Assembly (NCBI RefSeq): GCF_008923185.1
Contig: NZ_WBMT01000008.1
Location: forward strand, 353,740-417,739
Direction: 5' to 3'
From: Actinomadura rudentiformis
GTDB taxonomy: Bacteria; Actinomycetota; Actinomycetes; Streptosporangiales; Streptosporangiaceae
DNA length: 64,000 bases
The notes under the pieces were generated by a model. It was not told the origin of the DNA. It saw nothing but the letters and a program-made list of their open reading frames with translations, and made no database searches. This document shows positions 34,393 through 43,243 of the stretch, piece after piece. Every line of letters starts with the position of its first letter. The first letter of the stretch is position 1. The position numbers were made by a program, and so were the translations under genes.

Positions 34393-36858
34393 GTGGGCGT
34401 GTCGCATGCCGGCCGACGCCGCTCTCGAGGTACCCGACCCGTCGGCCATTTTGGCGTACGGGCCACCGCGAGCCTCACCGCGCTGACGCTCGCCGCCGCA
34501 GTCGCCGTGCCCATGGCGCTCGCCCCCGACGGTTCCGCCGAACGTCAGGCGGGCCAGTCCGATCACGCGGGCCAGCCCGGCCAGGCGGGCGTCGCCGGCC
34601 AGGCGCGCGTCGCCGCACGGGGAGCCGTCACCGGAGTCACCCGATCCGCGCCGGACCAGATCCGCCAGCGCGAGTGGCATCTCGACGCGATGCACATCCC
34701 CAGGGCCTGGAAGTGGTCCAAGGGTCTTGGCGTCACCGTCGCGGTGCTCGACACCGGCGTCGACAAACGCCATCCCGACCTGGTCGGCCGGGTCACCAGC
34801 GGCCCTGACCTCACCGGCGGTACGCGGCGTCCCGGCGGGAAGTACTGGGGGCTGCACGGCACGTCGATGGCGAGCATCATCGCCGGGCACGGCAACGGGC
34901 CGGGCTACCAGCGCGGCGTCATCGGTGTCGCGCCGCAGAGCCGGATCCTGTCGATCCGAGTGACCTGGGAGAACGACGATCCGCTCCGGGGCAACGGCGG
35001 AACGAGCGGGCGCAACCGCGACGCCGTGGCGCAGGGCATCCGGTATGCCGTCGATCATGGCGCCGAGGTCATCAACATGTCCCTCGGCGGCGGCAGGTTG
35101 TTCTATGACGGTGACAAGACCGAAGAAGAGGCCGTCCGGTACGCCCTGAGCAAGGGCGTCGTGCTCATCGCCTCGGCGGGCAACGACGGAGCCGGCTCCA
35201 ACCGCCGCAACTACCCCGCCGCGTACGACGGAGTGATCGCCGTCGGGGCCCTCGACCACCGCGGGCGGGTCTGGAAGGACAGCAACCGGCGCTCGTACGT
35301 GGCGGTCTGCGCGCCCGGCGTCGAGATCGTCAGCGCGGATGCCAGCAACGGCTATGTGGTCGGTACGGGCACCAGCCCGTCCTCGGCGATCGCCGCCGGG
35401 GTGGCCGCCCTCGTCCGGGCCCGCTACCCGAAGCTGACCCCGGACGAGATCCGCCAGGCCCTCATCCAGGGCTCCGTACCGCGCCAGCAGGCAAGTGGCT
35501 CGACCAACTGCCCGGGCACCCTCGACGCGGCACGGACCCTGCTGGCCGCCAACAAGATCAACAAGTCCGCCAACGGCCCGGGCGCGACGCCCAAGAGCGC
35601 CGAGAAGTCCTCGCCCGTCGCCGCCGAGCCGGAGGAGGAGGGGACCGGCACCCTGGTGATGGCCGTCGTCGCGGGCGGCGCCGTCCTCGTGATCGTCGGA
35701 CTGGTGCTGGGCTGGCGGCAGCGACGCCGCCCCGACGAGGACTTCGAAGAAGACGACTACCTGCGTCACTCTGGTTCCGGCCGCCCGCGCGAACCCGTCG
35801 GCGCCATGACGGGCGGCGGTCCGTCGAACGGTCCTGACGTCGCACCCGTCAACGTCCCGCTGTGGCAGAGCAGCGAGGTCTTCCCCGGAGGCATGCCGTC
35901 CGCCTCCCCGGAATCGGCGGCCCGGATGGGTCGCTCGCACGCTTCACCCTCGCCCGAGGCGCCGACCTCACGAGAGCAGACCGATCGTCCCCTCTGGCCC
36001 CCGCGTACCGGCGCTGCCGAGGGACAGGAACGCGCGTATGGCCCAGGGACCGGCCACCGCCAGGAGAGCCCGTACAGCGCGGGAAGTGCCCCCCGCCAGG
36101 AGCGCCCATACGGCTCTGGAAACGGGGACGAGCGGGAGCGCCCGTACGGCTCCGCAAGTGGCTTCCGCCAGGAGAGCCAACCCCATGACCTTGAGCGTGG
36201 ATTCGGCTCAGCACGGCCCCCGCGACGCCTTGAGCGCGAATACGGAGGTCTGGGCGGTGGCCAGGACGTAGAGCGCGGCGACGAGCTGGAGCGCGGGTAC
36301 GGCGAAAAGCGAGGACGCAGGCACAAGCCGGACAGCGACGAAGACCGTACGCCAGAGCTCGGCGGCCGCGGACCAGCGACGGGCCAGAACGGAGGGCCCG
36401 GAACTGCCGATGAAAAGCCTCCGTTCAGTCTCGGCGACCTTCGTCCTTACCATCCCGGTGAGCCCGCGGTCTCGGACAATGGCCGAGGCCAGAATGGCTC
36501 GAACGGGCTGGGTGCCCTGAACGGATTCGGGGGCTCAGCAAGCAATGGCCACGGCCTTAACGGTCACGCGCTTGATGAGCCGACCACTCCGAATCACCTG
36601 CCCGACTTTGATTCCGTGCCTCGGGAAGAGGACGCCGAAGGCCCGACCGACGCGCTTCCTCTGCCTCCCGCGGATGACTTCTCGGACGAGCTGCCCACTG
36701 CGGCCTTCCCCGCGGTGCCACCCGCGGACCTGGACGACGACGACCAGTACGGCGCCCGCTTCCCCGAGCCAGGATCGTCGTCTGAGGACCAGCCGGGAGG
36801 CCGTTCCACGCGCCGGCGTCCGGAAGATGACGACGACTACCGCCCACCGTGGTGGTGA
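34393..36858 (+). CDS. Membrane-anchored S8 (subtilisin-like, mycosin-like) serine protease with long cytoplasmic tail
   Basis: About 821 residues; GTG 34393 or 34399 is favoured by GGAGGAGG just upstream. Signal segment (FGVRATASLTALTLAAAVAV), then a Gly/Gln-rich propeptide, then the catalytic domain with Asp in VAVLDTGVD, His in LHGTSMASIIAGHG, oxyanion Asn in ASAGNDGAGS and Ser in GTGTSPSSAIAAGVAAL. A membrane helix (LVMAVVAGGAVLVIVGLVLGW) follows, as in mycosins. The remaining ~380 residues are a cytoplasmic, disordered, charged tail with repeats such as ERPYGSG..., far longer than in ESX mycosins. No ESX genes are nearby, so a role in type VII secretion is not supported by context. Confidence 0.85.
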   Translation: MGVSHAGRRRSRGTRPVGHFGVRATASLTALTLAAAVAVPMALAPDGSAERQAGQSDHAGQPGQAGVAGQARVAARGAVTGVTRSAPDQIRQREWHLDAMHIPRAWKWSKGLGVTVAVLDTGVDKRHPDLVGRVTSGPDLTGGTRRPGGKYWGLHGTSMASIIAGHGNGPGYQRGVIGVAPQSRILSIRVTWENDDPLRGNGGTSGRNRDAVAQGIRYAVDHGAEVINMSLGGGRLFYDGDKTEEEAVRYALSKGVVLIASAGNDGAGSNRRNYPAAYDGVIAVGALDHRGRVWKDSNRRSYVAVCAPGVEIVSADASNGYVVGTGTSPSSAIAAGVAALVRARYPKLTPDEIRQALIQGSVPRQQASGSTNCPGTLDAARTLLAANKINKSANGPGATPKSAEKSSPVAAEPEEEGTGTLVMAVVAGGAVLVIVGLVLGWRQRRRPDEDFEEDDYLRHSGSGRPREPVGAMTGGGPSNGPDVAPVNVPLWQSSEVFPGGMPSASPESAARMGRSHASPSPEAPTSREQTDRPLWPPRTGAAEGQERAYGPGTGHRQESPYSAGSAPRQERPYGSGNGDERERPYGSASGFRQESQPHDLERGFGSARPPRRLEREYGGLGGGQDVERGDELERGYGEKRGRRHKPDSDEDRTPELGGRGPATGQNGGPGTADEKPPFSLGDLRPYHPGEPAVSDNGRGQNGSNGLGALNGFGGSASNGHGLNGHALDEPTTPNHLPDFDSVPREEDAEGPTDALPLPPADDFSDELPTAAFPAVPPADLDDDDQYGARFPEPGSSSEDQPGGRSTRRRPEDDDDYRPPWW

Positions 36859-36970
36859 TTCCGCACGGCTCCTCGCTACTCCACCGGGCGTAGCGGAGAA
36901 GCCTCCGGCCGTACGATGCAGCGCCCCTCACCTGTCGCTGAGCATCGACTTATCCGAAACAAGGAGGTCG

Positions 36971-37261
36971 ATGACCATGCTGACGACGTTGGCGATGCAG
37001 GTTCACCCGGGTCCCTGGCACGAGAGCGGGGCCGCGGACGCCCCCGCCTGGTGGCCGGTGTTCCCCATCACGTTCGGGCTGTTCTGGGTGGCCGTGGTGG
37101 TCGCCGGGTTCTACCTGGTGCGCCGCCGCATCGCGGCCGGGGCCGCACATGCCGATCCGATGGCCCGAGCCCGGTCGGTGCTCGCGGAGCGCTTCGCCCG
37201 GGGCGAGATCGACGAGGACGAGTACTACGCTCGCTCGTCGACGCTGCGTAACGACGCATGA
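36971..37261 (+). CDS. SHOCT-domain small membrane protein
   Basis: 96 residues from ATG 36971 behind AAGGAGG. One membrane helix (WWPVFPITFGLFWVAVVVAGFYLV, shown here in part as FGLFWVAVVVAGFYLV) is followed by a SHOCT motif at the C-terminus (ARSVLAERFARGEIDEDEYY). SHOCT domains are short helical modules found at the ends of many membrane proteins, of unknown function, perhaps for oligomerisation. Confidence 0.8.
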   Translation: MTMLTTLAMQVHPGPWHESGAADAPAWWPVFPITFGLFWVAVVVAGFYLVRRRIAAGAAHADPMARARSVLAERFARGEIDEDEYYARSSTLRNDA

Positions 37262-37309
37262 CGTCCATGCCGCGCCCGCCGTGCCTCCGAAGGCACGGCG
37301 GCCGGCAGA

Positions 37310-37906
37310 TCAATCGGCCTGGGCCTCTTCGAAGATCTTGTCGATGCCGTCGAAGTCCATGGGGCACCGCGCTGCGGCGTCGGCGAATCGGGTGAGAAGG
37401 CGCGCGAAGTCCTCGCGTTCCGATCCGGTCCAGTCCGCCATGAGCTCGTCGAGGTAGGCACGACGGAAGCGGTCGGCGACCTGCTTGACGCGCGTCCCCG
37501 CATCCGTCAGCCCGAGGTTGGCGCGCCGCGCGTCCACCGGGGAGGGGCGCCGTGAGACCAGGCCCGCGTCGATCGCATGGCCGACCAGCCTGCTCGCCGT
37601 GGAGGGATCGATTTCGAGCCGTTCGGCGACCGCCCCGACCGTGACCTCGGCACCGCCCCGGCGCTCGTCTCCGTCCCCGGACCCGTCGCCGAAGCTCAAC
37701 CCGGCCACGGCGTGGACGACCATCAGATTGGAGAGCTGGAGGGGCCTGCCGCCGGGGCCGCTGGAGGTCTGGGCCCGGATGCGCTTCATGAGATCGGGCG
37801 TGGCCCAGACCCGCCGGAGATGGAAGAGCGCGAGAGCGATGTCGGACAGCGCCGGATCCGGAAGGTCCTCGGGGTGGCCGCCCTTGGAGGCGTTCTCGAT
37901 CCCCAT
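37310..37906 (-). CDS. MarR-family transcriptional regulator
   Basis: 198 residues from ATG 37906, preceded by GGAGG. A winged-helix domain shows LALFHLRRVW, VTVGAVAERLEIDPSTASRLVGHAIDAGLVSRRPSPVDARRAN (given here in segments: PSTASRLVGHAIDAG, RRPSPVDARR) and LTDAGTRVKQ. Between the first helix and the DNA-binding part there is an acidic/Gly insert (FGDGSGDGDERRGG). Targets are unknown; autoregulation is likely, given a palindrome upstream. Confidence 0.85.
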   Translation of the reverse strand: MGIENASKGGHPEDLPDPALSDIALALFHLRRVWATPDLMKRIRAQTSSGPGGRPLQLSNLMVVHAVAGLSFGDGSGDGDERRGGAEVTVGAVAERLEIDPSTASRLVGHAIDAGLVSRRPSPVDARRANLGLTDAGTRVKQVADRFRRAYLDELMADWTGSEREDFARLLTRFADAAARCPMDFDGIDKIFEEAQAD

Positions 37907-37962
37907 GCAGGGCCTCCGCTCAAGACATCTACCGGGACATACCGTACAGATGCACAATACAT

Positions 37963-37980
37963 ACATACGTTAATGCATGT
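37963..37980 (-). promoter_or_regulatory. Candidate MarR operator
   Basis: ACATACGTTAATGCATGT is an 18-bp imperfect palindrome (14 of 18 positions symmetric) in an AT-rich patch 57 bp upstream of the MarR gene start. Position and symmetry fit an autoregulatory operator. Confidence 0.4.
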
Positions 37981-38018
37981 AGTGCGCATGCGACTGCACC
38001 TCTACCGACCAGAACGTG

Positions 38019-38330
38019 CCAGGTCGGGCAGAACGCGCCAGACCGGAAAGGGTGCGTCGGACCGGAAAGGGCGCGTCCGACGGGACAGACGCGTCAGATT
38101 CGCCAAAGCGCGTCCCAAGGTGCGGTGCGCGTCGGCGGGACAGGACGCGTCGGGCGGGGCGGGATGCGTCAGGCGGGCGGAGCGCGTCGGACGGTGCCGG
38201 GCGCGTCGAACGGTGAGAGCGCCTCTGGCCGGGCAGAGCATGTCAGGTTGGGCGGGGTACGTCGGGTCGGGCAGGGTGCATCGGGCGGGACAGAACGCGT
38301 GAGTCGGGCAGAGCGTGTCGTGTTGGGGGC
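38019..38330 (-). repeat. Degenerate ~19-bp tandem array downstream of the DUF62 gene
   Basis: About 16 imperfect units, each with a GCGYGTC-type core followed by GGGCGGGAC or GGGCAGAGC, at spacings of 17-20 bp. It begins only a few bases after the stop of the DUF62 gene (minus strand) and runs up to the MarR promoter region. There is no coding potential in any frame. Confidence 0.8.
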
Positions 38331-38333
38331 GCG

Positions 38334-39275
38334 TCAGGGCGTGGGTGAGATCCGGATGCGGGCGCCCGGGGGGAGGCCGAGCCGCTGGGCGGCGTCGCCG
38401 GAGTTGACGGCCAGGGCCACGCAGCCGACCGAGTCGGCGTAGGCGACCAGTTCGCCGGGGGGTACGGAGCCGAAGGTCTCCCGGTAAGGGACGCTGAAGG
38501 TACGGCGGCGCTGGGGTTCGGAGCCCTGGAGACGAGCGGTGACGCCCAGGGTGATCGTGAGGGAGTCTCCCGGATGGGCGCCCAGCTGGTCCAGGTCGGA
38601 TCTCGTCAGCGAGAGCTGGATGTTGCCGAAGCGATCGACCGTGAGCACCTCGCCCTCCGCCCCGCCGTTCTGTACACGTCGCGTAGGGGAGGGGAGCGTG
38701 ATGAGGCTCGCGGGGTCCACCGGACGGCCGACGGCCGAGATGTCGAGTCCGCCGGCCAGCTGCGCGGCGACGGGCGTGAAGATGTCGCGCCCGTGGAACG
38801 TGGGGGAGACCGGGTCCAGCCAGAGCTTGGAATTGGTGAGTTCGAACGCGCGTGGCTCGTTCGCCGCCGGCGTGCTCTCCCCGGCCGGGGTGCGCCACGG
38901 GGCGAGGGAGTAGGTTCCGCCGGGCGCCAGGCCGCGGGCGGCCCATGACAGCAGTCCGTTGTCGGGGCCCACGAAGATCCGGTCGCCGGCCTCGATCGCG
39001 ATGGCGCGCCGGCTCGTACCCACGCCCGGGTCGACGACCGCGACGTGCACGCCCGGCGGGAGGTACGGGACGGTCTGCGCCAGCACCGCGGCGCCGCGCC
39101 GCACGTCGCCCGCCGGGACGAGATGGGTGATGTCGATGATCCGGACGTCCGGGGCGATCCGCGCGGCCACGCCGTGACATGACGCGACGAACCCGTCGTC
39201 CAGCCCGTAGTCGGTAAGAAATGTGATGCACTGATGCGCCTTGGCGCTCGTATTGGTGCTCGTGCCGTCACTCAA
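38334..39275 (-). CDS. SAM hydrolase / hydroxide adenosyltransferase (DUF62)
   Basis: 313 residues from TTG 39275, chosen because GGAGGTGGG lies eight bases upstream and homology starts right after (CITFLTDYGLDDGFVASCHG). Family residues: Asp and Arg in VAVVDPGVGTSRRAIAIEA and His in TFHGRDIFTPVAA, the triad that activates water to attack SAM, giving adenosine and methionine. The family is related to fluorinases, but the fluorinase-specific loop is not evident. The C-terminal beta domain carries LTVDRFGNIQLSL. Possible role: clearing SAM or the inactive SAM epimer. Divergent from the DUF3263 gene. Confidence 0.9.
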   Translation of the reverse strand: MSDGTSTNTSAKAHQCITFLTDYGLDDGFVASCHGVAARIAPDVRIIDITHLVPAGDVRRGAAVLAQTVPYLPPGVHVAVVDPGVGTSRRAIAIEAGDRIFVGPDNGLLSWAARGLAPGGTYSLAPWRTPAGESTPAANEPRAFELTNSKLWLDPVSPTFHGRDIFTPVAAQLAGGLDISAVGRPVDPASLITLPSPTRRVQNGGAEGEVLTVDRFGNIQLSLTRSDLDQLGAHPGDSLTITLGVTARLQGSEPQRRRTFSVPYRETFGSVPPGELVAYADSVGCVALAVNSGDAAQRLGLPPGARIRISPTP

Positions 39276-39411
39276 CGGAACCCACCTCCGTTGCCTGAGC
39301 GTAACGTTGGGCCGTTCCGTCAGAACACCCGGAACTTGTCGGCGGGGACGCGTAGCATGGCACCCGGCCGAACCCGGACGACCCGGGATTAGTGACCACA
39401 GAGGGGACCTC

Positions 39412-39780
39412 ATGCGAGAGGCCAACGCCCCTGGTGACGGCCCCCATCAGGACGGACCCATGAACGATGGTTCTGCGCTACACCCACCCGTGAACGACGG
39501 CCTGGAAGACGACGGCGCCTTCCCTGCCGAACTCCTCTCCGAGCGTGACCGCCAGATCCTCGCCTTCGAGCGGCAGTGGTGGAAGTACGCCGGAGCCAAG
39601 GAGCAGGCGATCCGCGAAATGTTCGACATGTCGGCGACGCGGTACTACCAGCTCCTCAACATTGTCATCGACCGGCCCGAGGCGCTCGCGCACGACCCGA
39701 TGCTGGTCAAGCGCCTTCGCCGGATGCGCTCACAGCGTCAACGGCAGCGCGCCGCGCGCCGACTCGGCATCCGGCCGTAG
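39412..39780 (+). CDS. DUF3263 protein with helix-turn-helix
   Basis: 122 residues from ATG 39412 with AGAGGGGAC upstream. A disordered acidic N-terminus (~45 residues) precedes the DUF3263 core: LLSERDRQILAFERQWWKYAG, AKEQAIREMFDMSATRYYQL, LNIVIDRPEALAHDPMLVKR and a basic tail RRMRSQRQRQRAARRLG. The core looks like a DNA-binding helix-turn-helix. It is one base from the start of otsB, so the two are probably co-transcribed. Confidence 0.88.
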   Translation: MREANAPGDGPHQDGPMNDGSALHPPVNDGLEDDGAFPAELLSERDRQILAFERQWWKYAGAKEQAIREMFDMSATRYYQLLNIVIDRPEALAHDPMLVKRLRRMRSQRQRQRAARRLGIRP

Positions 39781-39781
39781 C

Positions 39782-40609
39782 GTGACCAACACTGGTCACG
39801 TGAACCTTCCCTTGACCGCCGTCGGTACGGACGGCCTCGACGCTATCCGCGACAACCCCCGCGGAGCCGTGCTCGGCTTCGACTTCGACGGCACACTCGC
39901 GCCGATCGTGGACGATCCCGAGGCGGCCCGGGCCCATCCCCGGGCGGCCGCGACCCTGGCCCGCCTGGCCCCGCTCGTGGGCTCGCTGGTGATCGTCACC
40001 GGCCGTCCCGCGGCCACCGCCGTGGAGTACGGCGGTTTCGAGGGCATCGACGGCCTCGTGGTGCTCGGGCAGTACGGCCTGGAGCGCTGGGAGTCGGGCA
40101 CCATGACGGTGCCCGAGCCGCCTCCCGGCGTCGCCGAGGCCCGCGCGAAGCTGCCCGACGTCCTCGCGGCCGCCGGCGCCCCGGACGGCACGTTCGTCGA
40201 GGACAAGGGCCAGGCGCTCGCCGTGCACACCCGCCGCACCGCCGAGCCCGAGGTCGCCCTCGAACGCCTGCGCGGCATCATGAACGCGCTCGCCGAACGC
40301 ACCGGCCTCGTCGTCGAGCCCGGCCGCCTCGTGCTGGAGCTGCGCCCGCCCGGCATGGACAAGGGCATCGCCTTCCGGAGCTTCATCGACTCCCTGGGCG
40401 ACGGCCTGCCGTCCGCCGTCCTCTTCGCGGGAGACGACCTGGGCGACCTGGCTGCCTTCGACGCCATCGACGCCCTCCGCGCCGAAGGCGTCCCGGGCCT
40501 CAAGCTCTGCAGCGGCTCCACCGAGGTAACCGCCCTCACCGAACGTGCCGACCTCGTGGTGGACGGCCCGCAGGGCATAGTCGAGTTCCTCGAAACCCTG
40601 CTCCCCTGA
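39782..40609 (+). CDS. otsB: Trehalose-6-phosphate phosphatase
   Basis: 275 residues from GTG 39782. HAD-superfamily motifs in order: GFDFDGTLAPI (nucleophile Asp), VTGR (motif II), Lys in GMDKGIAF, and FAGDDLGDLAAFDAI (motif IV). The cap between them has the OtsB pattern GLVVLGQYGLERW and VEDKGQALAVHTRR. It removes phosphate from trehalose-6-phosphate, the product of OtsA, whose gene is 8 kb away in this window. It follows the DUF3263 gene with one base between stop and start. Confidence 0.92.
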   Translation: MTNTGHVNLPLTAVGTDGLDAIRDNPRGAVLGFDFDGTLAPIVDDPEAARAHPRAAATLARLAPLVGSLVIVTGRPAATAVEYGGFEGIDGLVVLGQYGLERWESGTMTVPEPPPGVAEARAKLPDVLAAAGAPDGTFVEDKGQALAVHTRRTAEPEVALERLRGIMNALAERTGLVVEPGRLVLELRPPGMDKGIAFRSFIDSLGDGLPSAVLFAGDDLGDLAAFDAIDALRAEGVPGLKLCSGSTEVTALTERADLVVDGPQGIVEFLETLLP

Positions 40610-40627
40610 GCGTCCGAGCCGCGTCGT

Positions 40628-40662
40628 GGCGTGAGCGCGCGATGGAATCGTGCGCTCACGCC
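40628..40662 (+). terminator. Hairpin terminator of otsB
   Basis: An 11-bp perfect stem (GGCGTGAGCGC with its complement at 40652-40662) closes a 13-nt loop 18 bases after the stop. No T-tract. Confidence 0.6.
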
Positions 40663-40827
40663 GGTCGTCTGCGTGCGGGTTTTGCCTGTGTCCATAAGTG
40701 ACAACAGGGTCATGACTGATTAGCGTCTTTTGGTGTTATTCCGGGGTCGCATGTTGATGAGGCGTCCAATTGCGTCAAACTATGGGCGGCATCTCGGTGA
40801 AGTGTGGGGGGACGGGGAGCATTGGAC

Positions 40828-41709
40828 ATGCAGCCAGGAACACCGCGAAGACCCGGCGACGTTCCGCCGCAGAGCGAGCCCGACTCGTTCCACTACCCGC
40901 AAGGTCATACCACCGGGGCCTATCCGGCGGACGTGCCGGGGACGTCCATCACGACCGGGCCGATCGGTGTGCGGGAGACCAGCGGCGTGGAGGTCCGACT
41001 CGGTTCACGGTCGGGCCGTAACCGTGCGCAGGCGGAACGGCGTAAGCGCGCAGGACGGCGCAGGGGGCTCATCCTGACCGCGGTCGTCACCGGCGTGGCG
41101 GCGATGATCGCGGGTGGTGCGGTGTTCGCGATCGGGTTCGGGGAGAAGAGCGGCGGAGGTGACCCGCCGACGAATTCGCGATCCGGGTCTCAAGGGGCCG
41201 CGCCCAGAAGCGGGAAGCCGGTCGCCATCACGACGGCCGAAGGCGCCCAATACCAAGTAGCGGCCGTGAACGGGGGAGTCAGTGCCGGCGGCGAGCCGAC
41301 CGTGCAGTCGTCACCGCTGCCCGCCGGGTCCGCGGTCGCCTATATCGACTACGTGCTGAGCAACCCGACGGACCAGAAGGTCCTGCTCGACCCACCTGGC
41401 GATGTGTTCGTGAAGCGCAACCTTGTCGCGAGGCAGGCGCGTGGCCGGTGCATGTGGCAGGCGGGTGTGCCAGAGACCATGTGCACTCCGCCGACGCAGA
41501 GCGAGGTCATACGCCGCATCTCCGGTGGCGAACTTGAAGCCGGTGATGGCGGCGACAAGTACATGCCGGCCCGCTCGTCCTACCTCATCCGCGCGATGGT
41601 CGAGGTGCCCGTCGACAGGCGCCTTACACGGAACGACCTTCGGCTCTACATATGGCAGAAGCGTTTCGTCTCCGGGCAGTACGCCCAGCCGGCTCCGTTC
41701 CCCAACTGA
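40828..41709 (+). CDS. Membrane-anchored hypothetical protein
   Basis: 293 residues from ATG 40828 with GGGGAG upstream. A ~80-residue cytoplasmic disordered part ends in a basic stretch (RNRAQAERRKRAGRRRG). One membrane helix (LILTAVVTGVAAMIAGGAVFAI) follows, then an exterior domain that starts after a Gly/Ser linker (VAITTAEGAQYQVAAVNGGV; AVAYIDYVLSNPTDQKVLLD). The exterior part has an immunoglobulin-like feel (DUF4352/telokin type) and two cysteines (GRCMWQAGVPETMC). Function unknown. Confidence 0.7.
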   Translation: MQPGTPRRPGDVPPQSEPDSFHYPQGHTTGAYPADVPGTSITTGPIGVRETSGVEVRLGSRSGRNRAQAERRKRAGRRRGLILTAVVTGVAAMIAGGAVFAIGFGEKSGGGDPPTNSRSGSQGAAPRSGKPVAITTAEGAQYQVAAVNGGVSAGGEPTVQSSPLPAGSAVAYIDYVLSNPTDQKVLLDPPGDVFVKRNLVARQARGRCMWQAGVPETMCTPPTQSEVIRRISGGELEAGDGGDKYMPARSSYLIRAMVEVPVDRRLTRNDLRLYIWQKRFVSGQYAQPAPFPN

Positions 41710-41786
41710 TCGAACGGAACGCCCCCCTGTGGTCGCTGAGAGTGTCCGTTCCTGCCATTTGTGTTCATGACCGGGCGGGCCGGCAA

Positions 41787-41825
41787 TGAAAAAGGGCCGC
41801 ATCGTGATCCGATCACGATGCGGCC
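41787..41825 (-). terminator. Rho-independent terminator of the PadR gene
   Basis: A stem of at least 12 bp (41795-41806 with 41814-41825) is followed, reading the minus strand, by CTTTTTC. It lies 10 bases after the stop of the PadR gene and also serves the convergent membrane-protein gene. Confidence 0.85.
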
Positions 41826-41834
41826 GGGGTGGGG

Positions 41835-42419
41835 TCACTCGGCTGCGGGGTCATCGGCGAGGATTCCGTAGAGGCGGCGGCGGGCGTCGTTGACGACGTC
41901 CAGGGCACGTGCCTTCTGGCTTTCGCTGCCGACGTTCATGACCTGGTGCAGCGCGCCCATGAACTGTCCGATGGCCTCGCGACCGCGCAGGGCGTTCTCG
42001 CCGGCGGCCTCGGTGACCTCTTCCCATGGGGCGACGGCCTGCTGCGAGGCCTCTTCGCGGCCTGTGTCGGTCAACGAGAACAGCCGTTTGCCGCCCTGCT
42101 CCTCGCTGGTGACCAGTCCCTCGTCCTCCAGCATCTGGAGCGTCGGGTAGACCGAGCCGGGGCTGGGTCGCCAGACCCCGCCGGTCCGGTTGTCCAGCTC
42201 CTGGATCATCTCGTACCCGTGCATCGGCCGCTCGGCCAGCAGGGCGAGCAGCGCCGCCCGCACGTTGCCGCGCCGCGTGCGCCTGCCGCGTCCGCGGCCA
42301 CCGCCGTGCCGGCCAGGGCCGAAACCGGGTCCGCCAAAGCCTTGGCCCCAGGGGCCGAACGGATCGCCGCGCCGGGGGCGCTCTTCAGGCTTCGTAAATC
42401 GTCCGTGTCGGGAGTGCAT
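41835..42419 (-). CDS. PadR-family transcriptional regulator
   Basis: 194 residues from ATG 42419 behind GAAGGAGAC. A Gly/Arg-rich N-terminus (~45 residues) precedes the PadR winged helix: VRAALLALLAERPMHGYEMI, GVWRPSPGSVYPTLQMLEDE and KRLFSLTDTGRE. The C-terminal helix pair mediates dimerisation. PadR proteins usually repress themselves and an adjacent transporter; no transporter is adjacent here, so the target is unclear. Confidence 0.88.
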   Translation of the reverse strand: MHSRHGRFTKPEERPRRGDPFGPWGQGFGGPGFGPGRHGGGRGRGRRTRRGNVRAALLALLAERPMHGYEMIQELDNRTGGVWRPSPGSVYPTLQMLEDEGLVTSEEQGGKRLFSLTDTGREEASQQAVAPWEEVTEAAGENALRGREAIGQFMGALHQVMNVGSESQKARALDVVNDARRRLYGILADDPAAE

Positions 42420-42459
42420 CGCATGTCTCCTTCAGTAGTGATCGGTTGCGATGCATTAA

Positions 42460-42469
42460 CGATATATCG
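42460..42469 (-). promoter_or_regulatory. Candidate PadR operator
   Basis: CGATATATCG is a perfect 10-bp palindrome ~40 bp upstream of the PadR start in an AT-rich patch that would also hold the -10 region. The motif GCGATGCA occurs on both sides as direct repeats (42448 and 42479 vicinity). Confidence 0.4.
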
Positions 42470-42532
42470 GAACCTGTCGCGATGCAACTGTCAGTGGAAG
42501 ATCGATGGTGAGCGGAGAGCATCCGGCACGCT

Positions 42533-43196
42533 CTGCATCGACCTGCGGGCGGGTCTGCCCGACCTGCGGGACGCGTTTGGACGACCTGCTAGGTCGCGTC
42601 TGCACGGCCTGCTCAGTCGCGTCTGCACGACCTGCCGTGCGTCTGCAAGATCTGCCGCCCGCGTCTACATCGATCTGGACGCGTCTGCACGACCGCCGCG
42701 TGCGTATGCACGGCTGCGGCGCGCGTATGCACGGCTGCGGCGCGCGTATGCAAGGCCTGCGGCGCGCGTCTGGACGGCCTGCGGGACGCGTCTGCATGAC
42801 CTGGGGTGCGTCTGCAGGCCTGTGGGCGTGTCTTGCACGACCTGCTGGGTTGCTTCTGGGCGATCTGCGGGGCGCGTTTGGACGACCTGCAGGACATGGC
42901 TTCACGACTTGCGCGTTTGCCCGACTTGCGGGGGGCGCGTGTGTACGGCCTGTGGGGCACGTCTGCACGACCTGCTGAGTCGCGTCTGCAAGATGCCGCG
43001 CGTGTCTACACCGATCTGGGACGGCGTCTGCACGGCCTGCAGGGCGCGTCTGCACGACCTGCTGGGTTGCGTCTGGACAAACCTGCGGGACGCGTCTGCA
43101 TGATCTGCCGCGCGTCTGCAGACCTGTGGGCGTGTCTTGCACGACCTGCGGGGGGTGTGTGGGTGAGCTGCCGGGCGTGTCTGCATCGACTTGGCG
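42533..43196 (-). repeat. Long degenerate ~22-bp tandem array
   Basis: About 660 bp of imperfect units close to GCGTCTGCACGACCTGCGGG, roughly 30 copies. There is a higher-order duplication: the pair TCTACATCGATCTGG / TCTACACCGATCTGG recurs ~338 bp apart, and GTGGGCGTGTCTTGCACGAC recurs ~300 bp apart. It occupies the whole space between the PadR promoter and the stop of the DUF4232 lipoprotein gene (minus strand). Open frames through it are by-products of the repeat. Confidence 0.9.
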
Positions 43197-43243
43197 GGCT
43201 TCTATGCTGTAGCAGCTTGCGTTCGGCTAGCGCCACGTGCTGG

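Noticed and set aside
38019..38330. Coding region for a repeat protein
   Set aside because: All frames are open only because of the repeat's GC content; unit length varies and is not a multiple of three.
42533..43196. CRISPR array
   Set aside because: Units are contiguous with no unique spacers, diverge strongly and have no cas genes nearby.
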